A stretch of DNA of 55,155 nucleotides from Candidatus Rokuibacteriota bacterium (GTDB taxonomy: Bacteria > Methylomirabilota > Methylomirabilia > Rokubacteriales > CSP1-6), in NCBI GenBank assembly GCA_023248995.1, contig JAHFDN010000020.1, positions 1 through 55,155 of the forward strand. The letters are read 5' to 3'. The position numbers and the translations under genes are program-made. This document shows positions 48,501 to 55,155 of this stretch, one piece after another. The notes beneath the pieces were generated by a model. It searched no databases, was not told the DNA's origin, and saw only the letters and a program-made list of their open reading frames with translations. Each line of letters opens with the position of its first letter. Positions within the stretch are counted from its first letter, which is position 1.

Positions 48501-48533
48501 AACCCGCGACGCTCTTCGGCGTCGCGGGTTTTT
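48501..48533 (+). terminator. Rho-independent terminator after tRNA-Gly
   Basis: AACCCGCGACGC (48501-48512), loop TCTTCG, GCGTCGCGGGTT (48519-48530), a perfect 12-bp stem running into five T residues (48529-48533). It should end the transcript of the PolB-to-tRNA run. Confidence 0.93.
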
Positions 48534-48567
48534 ACTTCCCTTCTCGAGGCCGGGGGAGTCTGTCTTA

Positions 48568-48945
48568 CTAGGCGGGGCCGAAGCCGACCACGGTCTGGTC
48601 CTGTTGAAGCAGGGGACGAAAGCGGACTGGAAGTCCGACCTTCAGCGCGTCGAGCGGGATATCAACGATCCGCCCGAGCAGCGAAACGCCCTCGTCCAGC
48701 CGGACGAGGGCGACCGCATAGGGCGAGTCTGCGGCGCGGCCGCGGGGCGGGATGCGGATCACGGTGAAGCTTGCGATCGCTCCGTGCCCGACGAGGGGCA
48801 CGGGCTCCCACGCCCGCTCGTGACAGGCCGGGCAGAACTCCTTCGGCGGGATCGCCAGTTCGCCGCACCGTCCACAGCGGATGCCGGTCAGGCGACCGGC
48901 CCGGGCCTCCTCGAAGAAGGCCTTCAGCGTGATCACCTTACTCAC
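48568..48945 (-). CDS. DUF35 OB-fold/zinc-ribbon protein, second thiolase partner
   Basis: 125 residues. Zinc ribbon CGRCGELAIPPKEFCPAC near residues 24-41, then an OB-fold (GHGAIASFTVIRIPPRG, GVSLLGRIVDIPLDALKVG). GTG 48945 overlaps the stop of the thiolase gene, so the pair is co-translated. Same family as 3062-3475 but closer to the standard C-x2-C, C-x2-C spacing. Confidence 0.9.
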   Translation of the reverse strand: MSKVITLKAFFEEARAGRLTGIRCGRCGELAIPPKEFCPACHERAWEPVPLVGHGAIASFTVIRIPPRGRAADSPYAVALVRLDEGVSLLGRIVDIPLDALKVGLPVRFRPLLQQDQTVVGFGPA

Positions 48946-50092
48946 TGCCGAAGAGACTCACCAAGACGGTGGCGGCGTTGCCGCCGAGGGTGTGCGCGAG
49001 TCCCACTCTGGCGCCGTCCACCTGGCGCGGGTCGGCCTCGCCACGGAGCTGGGTGACGATCTCGGCGATCTGGGCGGCGCCCGTCGCCCCGATGGGATGG
49101 CCCTTTGCCTTCAGCCCTCCTGACGGGTTGACGGGCAGCTTCCCTCCGAGGCTGGTCCAACCCTTCTCCGCGGCGATTCCCCCGGTGCCCGGCTCGAAGA
49201 AGCCGAGCCCTTCGGTCGCAACGATCTCGGCGATCGTGAAGCAGTCGTGGAGTTCCACGACGTCCACGTCCTCTGGACCGCGCCCGGCCTGCCGGTAGGC
49301 GGCCTGAGCGGCGCGCTCGGTGGCCAGCGCGCGGCTCAAATCTTTCTTGTCGTGGAGGCACATGGAATCGGAGGCCGCGGCCGAGCTCAGGACCCAGATC
49401 GGGTTTCGACTCTTGCGGGCCACGTCGACGGCGGCGACGACGAGCGCGGCGGCGCCGTCGGTGAAGGGGCAGCAGTCGTAGAGCTTCAAGGGATCGGCGA
49501 CCTTGGCGCTGGCCAGCACATCTTCGATCGTGATCTCCTTCTGGAACTGCGCCTTGGGATTCAAGGCACCGTGCCGGTGGTTCTTCACGGCCACGTGGGC
49601 CATCTGCTCTTCGGTCGTCCCGTGCTTGGTCATGTGGGCCCGCGCGATGAGGGCGAAGACGCCGGGAAACGTGATCCCCGTGGACTGCTCGAACACGGCG
49701 TCGGACGCGAAGGCGAAGTACTCGGTGGCCACGTCGGTGGGCAGGTTGAGCACCCGCTCGGCGCCCCCCACGAGCACCACGTCCGAGATCCCCGCGCCGA
49801 CCTCCATCACGGCGTGGCGGAAGGCCGAGTGGCTCGTGGCGCAGGCGGTCTCGAAGCGGGTCGTGGGCACCGCCGGGAGCCCGAGGACCGAGCCGGCCTG
49901 TGGGCCCATGTGGAGCTGCCGCTCTCCCTCGCCCCCCACGACGTTCCCGAAGTAAATGGCCTGGATGGTACGGGGCGACACCCCGGCGTCCTGGATCGCG
50001 TCGGCGGCGGCCTCGGCGAAGAGTTCCGCACACGTCCGTTCGTGCTTGCCGAACTTGGTGACGCCGACTCCGATCACCGCCACCCGTCTCAT
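48938..50092 (-). CDS. Thiolase-fold acyl-CoA acetyltransferase (SCP-x-like), second copy
   Basis: 384 residues: RRVAVIGVGVTKFGKHER, AIQDAGVSPRTIQAIYFGNVVGGEG. The nucleophile Cys is in FETACATSHSAFRHAVMEV near residue 90. Further blocks are LYDCCPFTDGAAALVVA, VDVVELHDCFTIAEI, and VNPSGGLKAKGHPIGATGAAQ, where His in GHPIGAT is catalytic. Unlike the copy at 1894-3057 it has the clear active-site Cys and His. ATG 50092 has AAGGAGG 8 nt upstream. With the DUF35 protein it probably acts on a branched or long acyl-CoA. Confidence 0.92.
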   Translation of the reverse strand: MRRVAVIGVGVTKFGKHERTCAELFAEAAADAIQDAGVSPRTIQAIYFGNVVGGEGERQLHMGPQAGSVLGLPAVPTTRFETACATSHSAFRHAVMEVGAGISDVVLVGGAERVLNLPTDVATEYFAFASDAVFEQSTGITFPGVFALIARAHMTKHGTTEEQMAHVAVKNHRHGALNPKAQFQKEITIEDVLASAKVADPLKLYDCCPFTDGAAALVVAAVDVARKSRNPIWVLSSAAASDSMCLHDKKDLSRALATERAAQAAYRQAGRGPEDVDVVELHDCFTIAEIVATEGLGFFEPGTGGIAAEKGWTSLGGKLPVNPSGGLKAKGHPIGATGAAQIAEIVTQLRGEADPRQVDGARVGLAHTLGGNAATVLVSLFGSE

Positions 50093-50220
50093 GCGATTTC
50101 CTCCTTGCGAGGCTCGGCGACAAGCTGCCGACGATTGTCATGATACTGGATGTGTCCAGGGAACTCAAAAGGATATGCTAGCATGGTGGATACTGCGGAA
50201 CGCGCGGAGGGCGAGCGAAG

Positions 50221-51732
50221 ATGGTCCAGGACTTGATTCTGGCCGCGGTGGGAGCTGGCGCTGCGGTGCTCCTGGTTGCGGGGCTGGCTCAGGTCTTCTC
50301 CGTTCCTCGGCCCCGACGCCGGCGCCGAGTGCGCCGACGCGTGCGCGTCTCTCCGGAAGGGCGCCTGCGCGAACGGGTGCCGGGTGCCCGGTCACGATCT
50401 CGTCCGGGAGAGCGAACGGTGGCCGGTTCCGCGGCGGCTCGTGAGACCAGGCCCGCCGCGAGCGTCGAGCCGTCGGCTTCGCCCTCCCGGCGGTCGTCGG
50501 TTCCCGTCTTCACGCCGCGCTCCAAGCCCGCGGCTCCCGAGGCGGCTCCGCCCGTTGCTGCCCCGTCGCCGGCGGAACCGGCGCCGTCCGCTGCCGTGGC
50601 CGCTCGCGCGGCTCCTCCGACCGAGGCCGAGCTTCCGCTCGATCGCTGCAGCGCCCTCTATGGGCAGAGCCAGTACCGGGAGGTCATCCAAACGGCGGAG
50701 CCGGCGCTCCAACGCGCCCTCGGCGAGGCGTCCGGCACGGCGCCTCGCGCGTCGGACATCGCCGGGCTCTGGAGCCTCCTCGGGCTTTCCCGGCAGGCGC
50801 TCGCCGACGAAGAAGGCGCGCGGTCGGCGCTCGAGGAAGCGATTCACGCGGCTCCCGAAGCCGACCGGCCCCAGTACCGGCAGCAGCTGGGAGCCCTGGC
50901 TCTCGACGTGAGTCGCAGTCTCCTCGGGCGGGTGGAGCAGCTCGGCGAAGGCCCCGGGGAAGCGCGGATCGCGACGCTCAAGCAGGCGGTGCTCTGGCTC
51001 CGTCAGGGCTTGGCGGAAGTGTCGGGGGACATGGAGCTCTCTTCCGCTCTCGATCGCGCCCGGGGCGGCCTTTGGACCGCCTACGAGCAGAGCGTCACCG
51101 GGCTCATCGAGCGCCAGGAGTTTCACCGGGCGCGCCGGCTCATCGGCGACGCGCTTGCGGACACGGAATTCCCCGTTGACCCGCGGGAGAAGTTCGGGAA
51201 GTTGCTGGCGTCGACGTTCACGGGCGAGATCGGACAGCTGACCGCCAGCGCCATTCGGGCGCTGGAGGACGAGCGCGGGCGCGAAGCGCTGACGTTTCTC
51301 CAGCGCGCCGAGGAGGTCCTGAGCTGCGTCCCGGTGGATGGCCTTTCGTCCAAGCGCCGGGAGGAGGCGAACCGTCGCCTCTGGTGGGGTTACACCAAGC
51401 TCGGGATGCGGCGCGTGGAGGCGAAGGAGTACGAGGATGCCGTCGAGCCGCTCTTCCACGCGCTTAAGATGGCAGAGGCCAGCCCCGAGCGTCAGCAGGA
51501 GACGCGGGAGGCGATCGTGCGGGCTTTCGTGGGCGTCGCCGAAGCCCGGGCCGCGGCCATCACCCAGCTGCTCCGGGATCGCAAGCGGAGCGCCGCGCGT
51601 GAGGTCGGTGAGCGGCTCAGGGCGTTGATGCGAGAGGGCCTGGAGCGAGGGCTGACCCAGCAGGAGCTGTCACCGGCCTTCGCGAAGGCGCGGCTGGCGC
51701 TCGAGTCGATCGACCAGGGGACGGGGAGCTGA
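50221..51732 (+). CDS. Membrane-anchored helical-repeat protein, unknown
   Basis: 503 residues. One N-terminal membrane helix (DLILAAVGAGAAVLLVAGLAQVF) is followed by an Arg-rich, then Pro/Ala/Ser-rich linker to residue ~140, and a long all-helical region (140-500) with TPR-like stretches (CSALYGQSQYREVIQTAEPALQ, GLSRQALADEEGARSALEEAI). No catalytic motif is visible. It is likely an assembly or scaffold protein on the cytoplasmic side. It runs divergent from the thiolase gene and convergent with the GGDEF gene. Confidence 0.7.
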   Translation: MVQDLILAAVGAGAAVLLVAGLAQVFSVPRPRRRRRVRRRVRVSPEGRLRERVPGARSRSRPGERTVAGSAAARETRPAASVEPSASPSRRSSVPVFTPRSKPAAPEAAPPVAAPSPAEPAPSAAVAARAAPPTEAELPLDRCSALYGQSQYREVIQTAEPALQRALGEASGTAPRASDIAGLWSLLGLSRQALADEEGARSALEEAIHAAPEADRPQYRQQLGALALDVSRSLLGRVEQLGEGPGEARIATLKQAVLWLRQGLAEVSGDMELSSALDRARGGLWTAYEQSVTGLIERQEFHRARRLIGDALADTEFPVDPREKFGKLLASTFTGEIGQLTASAIRALEDERGREALTFLQRAEEVLSCVPVDGLSSKRREEANRRLWWGYTKLGMRRVEAKEYEDAVEPLFHALKMAEASPERQQETREAIVRAFVGVAEARAAAITQLLRDRKRSAAREVGERLRALMREGLERGLTQQELSPAFAKARLALESIDQGTGS

Positions 51733-51808
51733 CGATTAAGGATTCCCCGGTCTCCTTGTCGGCCCGAACATCCGTGCCCGGCTGAGTTTCTCCTTCATCC
51801 GTTTCGAT

Positions 51809-53281
51809 CTATGACTGCTTCGCCTGGTAGACAACGACGCGGTCGCGCCCGGCCTGCTTGGCGTCATACAGGGCATTGTCGGCCGCGCGCAGTAATTCAT
51901 GCGAGGTGGAGCCGTGTTCAGGCGCCCCCGCGACGCCGGCCGAGGCGGCGATCGCGCCAAATAGTCGGTCGCCGTGGCGAATCTTCAGTTCCTTGATCAG
52001 CCCGCGGATCTGTTCCACACGTTGCTGGGTGTCCGCCAGCGATGAATCAGGCAGAATGAGCACAAACTCCTCGCCGCCATAGCGGCACGAGATATCGCTC
52101 TTACGCAGCTTGTCACGCAGCAGCTGCCCCAATTCGCGTAACAGCGAGTCGCCGGCATGGTGCCCAAAGGAATCGTTGAACTGCTTGAAGTGATCGAGGT
52201 CGAGCATCGCGACCCCAAGTGGGGAATTCCGGCGGTGGGCACGATGCAGCTCGCGCCCCAGAGTGTCTTCCAAGTAGCGCCGGTTGAAGAGCCCGGTCAG
52301 GGGATCATGGGTGGCCTGTGCGTGCAGTTTCTTGCGCAGCTTCAAGTTGGACAAACATAGCTTGATCGATTCGCCCGCCATCACGGCCAGTTGTTGCTGG
52401 CTGACCTGATGTGGCCCTCTCCTCGTGGCAGCACCGACGAGAGACAACAGCCCCAATATTTCGCCTTGCACCATCAACGGCACACACAAGTAGTCAGTCT
52501 CTATTTGCTGGACAAAATGACGGCACAGCCAACGAGCCCGGGGATCTATGACTTCATGAGGAGTACCGCGTCGCAGCGCCCAGCAATCTTCCAATGGGAA
52601 ACTGGGCCCCACTGGCGCCTGATCGCCCCAGCGGGCGACCGTCTCGAGATGCTGACCCGACGGGTGCAAGATCGCTACACAGCCGTTGTGCGCGGCAAAT
52701 AGTTCACCCGCCTGCAGGGCAATCACCTTATAGGCCTCCTCCTGGGTATTGCAGGTCTGAAGCAGATCAGTCATGCGGTTGAGCAACTGCATTTCACTCT
52801 CACGCCTCTGCAATTCAGCCACGAAAACCATCAACTCGTCATTGGCCTTGCGTACGAGTTCCTCTGCATGTCTGCGTTCGCTGATGTCGCGAATGTTGCA
52901 TTGGATGACTTGATGGCCGTCTTCCTCATAGACGTTGCTGACAAACTCTACTTCTCGGCTCTTTCCCTCTTTGGTGTGGAGCGGTAAGTGGTCGTAACGG
53001 ATATAGCCTGTCTGCTCCAATTCTCGAAAAGCGTCCCGACTGGCTTGCGCATCCTTGAGTAAGCCGATTTGCCAGAGCTCCTTCCCCAGGAGTTCGGCGT
53101 GCGAGAAGCCCAACAACTCGACCATGTATGGATTCAGGTCTCTGATTTCTCGAGTGCCGGCATCGAGAATAAGTATCCCGTCTCGTGCGGCTTCAAAAAG
53201 CCGCCGGTAACGAATTTCGGAGGCCCGCAGCCTCTCGCGCGCTGGCTTGTGCTTGGTGGGTGTGTTGGTCTTGTCGGTCAT
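51809..53281 (-). CDS. PAS-GAF-GGDEF diguanylate cyclase
   Basis: 490 residues. PAS domain (RYRRLFEAARDGILILDAGTRE, residues ~20-140), GAF domain (LLQTCNTQEEAYKVIALQAGELF, ~170-310) and GGDEF domain (DPLTGLFNRRYLEDTL, CRYGGEEFVLILPDSS). The active-site GGEEF and the product-inhibition RxxD (RKSD) are intact, so it should make cyclic di-GMP under feedback control. ATG 53281 has GGGAGG 8 nt upstream. Its codons are clearly less GC-rich than those of both neighbours, a hint of transfer. Confidence 0.9.
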   Translation of the reverse strand: MTDKTNTPTKHKPARERLRASEIRYRRLFEAARDGILILDAGTREIRDLNPYMVELLGFSHAELLGKELWQIGLLKDAQASRDAFRELEQTGYIRYDHLPLHTKEGKSREVEFVSNVYEEDGHQVIQCNIRDISERRHAEELVRKANDELMVFVAELQRRESEMQLLNRMTDLLQTCNTQEEAYKVIALQAGELFAAHNGCVAILHPSGQHLETVARWGDQAPVGPSFPLEDCWALRRGTPHEVIDPRARWLCRHFVQQIETDYLCVPLMVQGEILGLLSLVGAATRRGPHQVSQQQLAVMAGESIKLCLSNLKLRKKLHAQATHDPLTGLFNRRYLEDTLGRELHRAHRRNSPLGVAMLDLDHFKQFNDSFGHHAGDSLLRELGQLLRDKLRKSDISCRYGGEEFVLILPDSSLADTQQRVEQIRGLIKELKIRHGDRLFGAIAASAGVAGAPEHGSTSHELLRAADNALYDAKQAGRDRVVVYQAKQS

Positions 53282-53392
53282 TTGAGGAACCTCCCTTCCT
53301 GCAGGCGTCCTGTACGACGAGACGACGCCAACGGACCCAGATTCCGGGGAACGCGAGATCGGGACGGGCGAACTTCTTGCCACGGCGCCCTC

Positions 53393-54451
53393 CTAGGGTT
53401 CGAGGCTTCGCCGGCGGATCTCTTCGAGGATCGTGTCCGGCATGGACAAGAAGGTTCTGACGACGTCCGGGTCGAAGTGGGTTCCAGCGCACCGCTCGAT
53501 CTCCCTCCGGGCTGCTTCGTAGGAAATGGCTCTTGAGTAGGGGCGGTCGAACGTCATCGCGTCGAAGGCGTCGGCGACGGCGAAGATCCGGGCACCCAGC
53601 GGGATCGCTTCCCCCCGGAGCCCGAGGGGATATCCCGTACCATCCCATTTTTCGTGGTGGTGGTAGACGATCGGCACGGCGGCGCGCAGGAAGGGGATCC
53701 GCTCGATCAGGCGCCGGCCCACCTCGGGGTGGGTGCGCATGACGATCCACTCCTCCGGCGTCAGCGGGCCGGGCTTGAGCAGGATCGCGTCGGGGATGCC
53801 GATCTTCCCGATGTCGTGGAGCAGGACGCCGTGCTCGATATCCTTGACGTCGCGCTCGGGGAGGCCGTGGATACGCGCGATGGTCTGCACGTACCCGTGG
53901 ACGCGGCGGGAATGGGCTTCGGTGCCCACGTCCCGAGTGTCGAGCGCGGATCCCAGCGCCTCCAGGGTCGCCCGGTAGGTGTCCTGCAGTTCCCGCAGCG
54001 TGAGCGCGAGGTCGCGCGTGGCCTCCTCGACGCGCCGCTCCAGCGTCGCCTGATACTCGCGCCGCTCGATGAGGAGCTGGCGGCGCTCCACGGCGCGCTC
54101 GGCCGCGATCAGCAGCTCGTCCACGTTGACGGGCTTGATGATGAAATCGTGCGCGCCGACCTTGAGGCTTTCGATGGCGATCTTGACGTCCCCCACGCCC
54201 GTCAGCATGATCACGGCGGCGTCGGGATCGATGTCGCGGATCGCCTTGAGGAACTCGAGGCCGTCCATGACCGGCATCTTGACGTCGGTGACGGTCAACG
54301 GTGGCCGCGTCAGCTGGAACGTCTCGAGGCCTTCCCGACCATCCGTCGCGATCTCGCATTTGAAGCCGTTGGACAGGAATATCTCGTGCAGCACCTCGCG
54401 GACCTGGCGGTCGTCGTCAACGATCAGGACGTGCTTGGCGCCGTTTGCCAT
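53393..54451 (-). CDS. Response regulator with HD-GYP output
   Basis: 352 residues. Receiver: acidic pocket VLIVDDDRQVREV, phospho-acceptor Asp in LTVTDVKMPVMDG, Thr in VIMLTGVGD, Lys in FIIKPVNVDE. A coiled linker (ERREYQATLERRVEEATRDL) leads to HD-GYP: HSRRVHGYVQTIARIHG, LLHDIGKIGIPDAIL, HHHEKWDGTGYPLGLRGEAIP, and FDAMTFDRPY. All key residues look intact, so it should hydrolyse cyclic di-GMP when phosphorylated. It starts two bases after the stop of the GGDEF gene upstream, so the two are co-transcribed and of opposite activity. Confidence 0.92.
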   Translation of the reverse strand: MANGAKHVLIVDDDRQVREVLHEIFLSNGFKCEIATDGREGLETFQLTRPPLTVTDVKMPVMDGLEFLKAIRDIDPDAAVIMLTGVGDVKIAIESLKVGAHDFIIKPVNVDELLIAAERAVERRQLLIERREYQATLERRVEEATRDLALTLRELQDTYRATLEALGSALDTRDVGTEAHSRRVHGYVQTIARIHGLPERDVKDIEHGVLLHDIGKIGIPDAILLKPGPLTPEEWIVMRTHPEVGRRLIERIPFLRAAVPIVYHHHEKWDGTGYPLGLRGEAIPLGARIFAVADAFDAMTFDRPYSRAISYEAARREIERCAGTHFDPDVVRTFLSMPDTILEEIRRRSLEP

Positions 54452-54453
54452 GG

Positions 54454-55155
54454 CTAGTGGACCCGTTGGCGGGATTCCGGGGTCCTGGAGTCCGAGCTCG
54501 CCTCGTATCCTTCCACGCGGTTCTTCCCCCCGCGCTTGGCGGCGTAGAGGGCCTCGTCGGCCGCGCGGATCAGGTCTTCCGTCGTGGGGGCGACATCCTC
54601 GGGTAGAGCGGCGACGCCGAAGCTGGCCGTCACGCGGCGGCCGTGCGAGAAGGGATGCGTGGCGAGTACCTGGCGGATCCGGTCGGCGTACAGGAGCGCG
54701 CCTCCCTTGGAGGTCTCCACGAGGAGGACCGCGAACTCGTCGCCGCCGTACCGGCAGAGGACGTTGATGCCCCGGGAGTGTTTGAGCAGGATGGCGGCCA
54801 CCTCGCGCAGGGTGTCGTCCCCGACGGCGTGGCCCAGCTCGTCGTTGATGACCTTGTACTCGTCCAGGTCCATGAGCACCACGGAGACGGGGTGATTGAA
54901 CCGCCGGCACCGGCTGACCTCCTCCTCCAACCGGACCGAGAAGAAGCGCCGGTTGTACAGCCCCGTCACCTCATCCTTGAAGGAGAACTCCTTGAGCCGG
55001 GAGTTGGTCGCGTCCAGCTCCTTGTAGGCGCTGTCCAGGCGCGCGGCGAAGGTGTTGATCTCGGTGGACTGCGCCTCGATGGTATTCAGCATCCGCGAGA
55101 AGGACCCCACCAGGAGGCCGACCTCGTCCCGGCGGCCGTCCATTTTTTCGAATTG
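54454..55155 (-). CDS. HAMP-GGDEF protein, N-terminus outside the window
   Basis: The frame stays open to base 55155 (Q-F-E-K before the Met at 55143), and the visible start reads DGRRDEVGLLVGSFSRML, the second helix of a HAMP domain. The real start and probably a membrane sensor domain are therefore beyond the window. A coiled coil (TEINTFAARLDSAYKELDATNSRL) joins it to GGDEF (DEVTGLYNRRFFSVRL, CRYGGDEFAVLLVET). The catalytic motif is intact; the inhibitory RxxD reads RGIN, so product inhibition is probably lost. Probable input side of the HD-GYP regulator downstream. Confidence 0.9.
   Translation of the reverse strand, partial: QFEKMDGRRDEVGLLVGSFSRMLNTIEAQSTEINTFAARLDSAYKELDATNSRLKEFSFKDEVTGLYNRRFFSVRLEEEVSRCRRFNHPVSVVLMDLDEYKVINDELGHAVGDDTLREVAAILLKHSRGINVLCRYGGDEFAVLLVETSKGGALLYADRIRQVLATHPFSHGRRVTASFGVAALPEDVAPTTEDLIRAADEALYAAKRGGKNRVEGYEASSDSRTPESRQRVH

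Overview
The window looks like chromosomal DNA of a high-GC, Gram-negative-type soil or sediment bacterium. Reasons are the GC-rich codon use, the stock of CoA-transferase, thiolase, nitrilase and ABC-transport genes, an MlaC-type periplasmic protein, a di-haem peroxidase, Tat translocation, a proton-translocating transhydrogenase, and a LexA next to an archaeal-looking family B DNA polymerase. The style resembles Candidatus Rokubacteria/Methylomirabilota, but that is an impression from gene content; no rRNA or marker tree is available here. I see no insertion sequence, phage or CRISPR array.

Layout. (1) 1-8956, all plus strand and closely spaced: GntR regulator (5' end outside), CaiB-type CoA-transferase, thiolase plus its DUF35 partner, an alanine-racemase-like PLP enzyme, a four-gene polar amino-acid ABC transporter and an MFS transporter. 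(2) 8974-17549: a small conserved protein, a TPP enzyme of the acetolactate synthase type, NDH-2, several small proteins, an NYN nuclease, then pntAA-pntAB-pntB preceded by a 30-codon overlapping ORF. (3) 17589-19084, minus: a mandelate-racemase homologue and a VOC protein. (4) 19233-26548: LivH, two LivM, LivG, LivF, a Tat-exported binding protein, an unknown membrane protein and a nitrilase. (5) 26784-30971: a second polar amino-acid ABC transporter, with a D-threonine-aldolase/D-serine-dehydratase-type PLP enzyme. (6) 31009-36420: MlaC-like protein, a hairpin-rich intergenic stretch, FecR-domain protein, response regulator, di-haem peroxidase, and a TatA/B protein with a C-terminal cysteine module. 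(7) 36431-48533: the lexA operon, a GAF/HD-GYP protein, and a long plus-strand run from a family B polymerase through a RecA-like ATPase, DUF1015, peroxiredoxin, VIT1-type transporter, AlkZ-like protein and CCA-adding enzyme to tRNA-Gly(CCC) and a strong terminator. (8) 48568-55155: a second thiolase/DUF35 pair, a membrane-anchored helical protein and three cyclic-di-GMP genes.

Most interesting system. lexA (36481-37098) has a perfect 14-bp palindrome between its -35 and -10. It is translationally coupled to a RecA-fold protein whose Walker A and B motifs are gone, then to a small MGRT-type protein and a small membrane protein. About 2 kb further on lies a family B polymerase with an apparently dead exonuclease and altered motifs B and C, followed by a RecA/KaiC-like ATPase with an intact P-loop. 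This set resembles the archaeal PolB2 (Dpo2) damage-tolerance neighbourhood placed next to a bacterial SOS regulator, and may be a mutagenesis module that replaces ImuA-ImuB-DnaE2.

Other points: a mandelate-racemase homologue with the catalytic Lys166 equivalent changed to Arg; two parallel cassettes pairing a fold-III PLP enzyme with an amino-acid transporter; three genes with a -10 box 6-7 nt before the start codon, as in leaderless transcripts; and inverted repeats built on TTGACA at several promoters.
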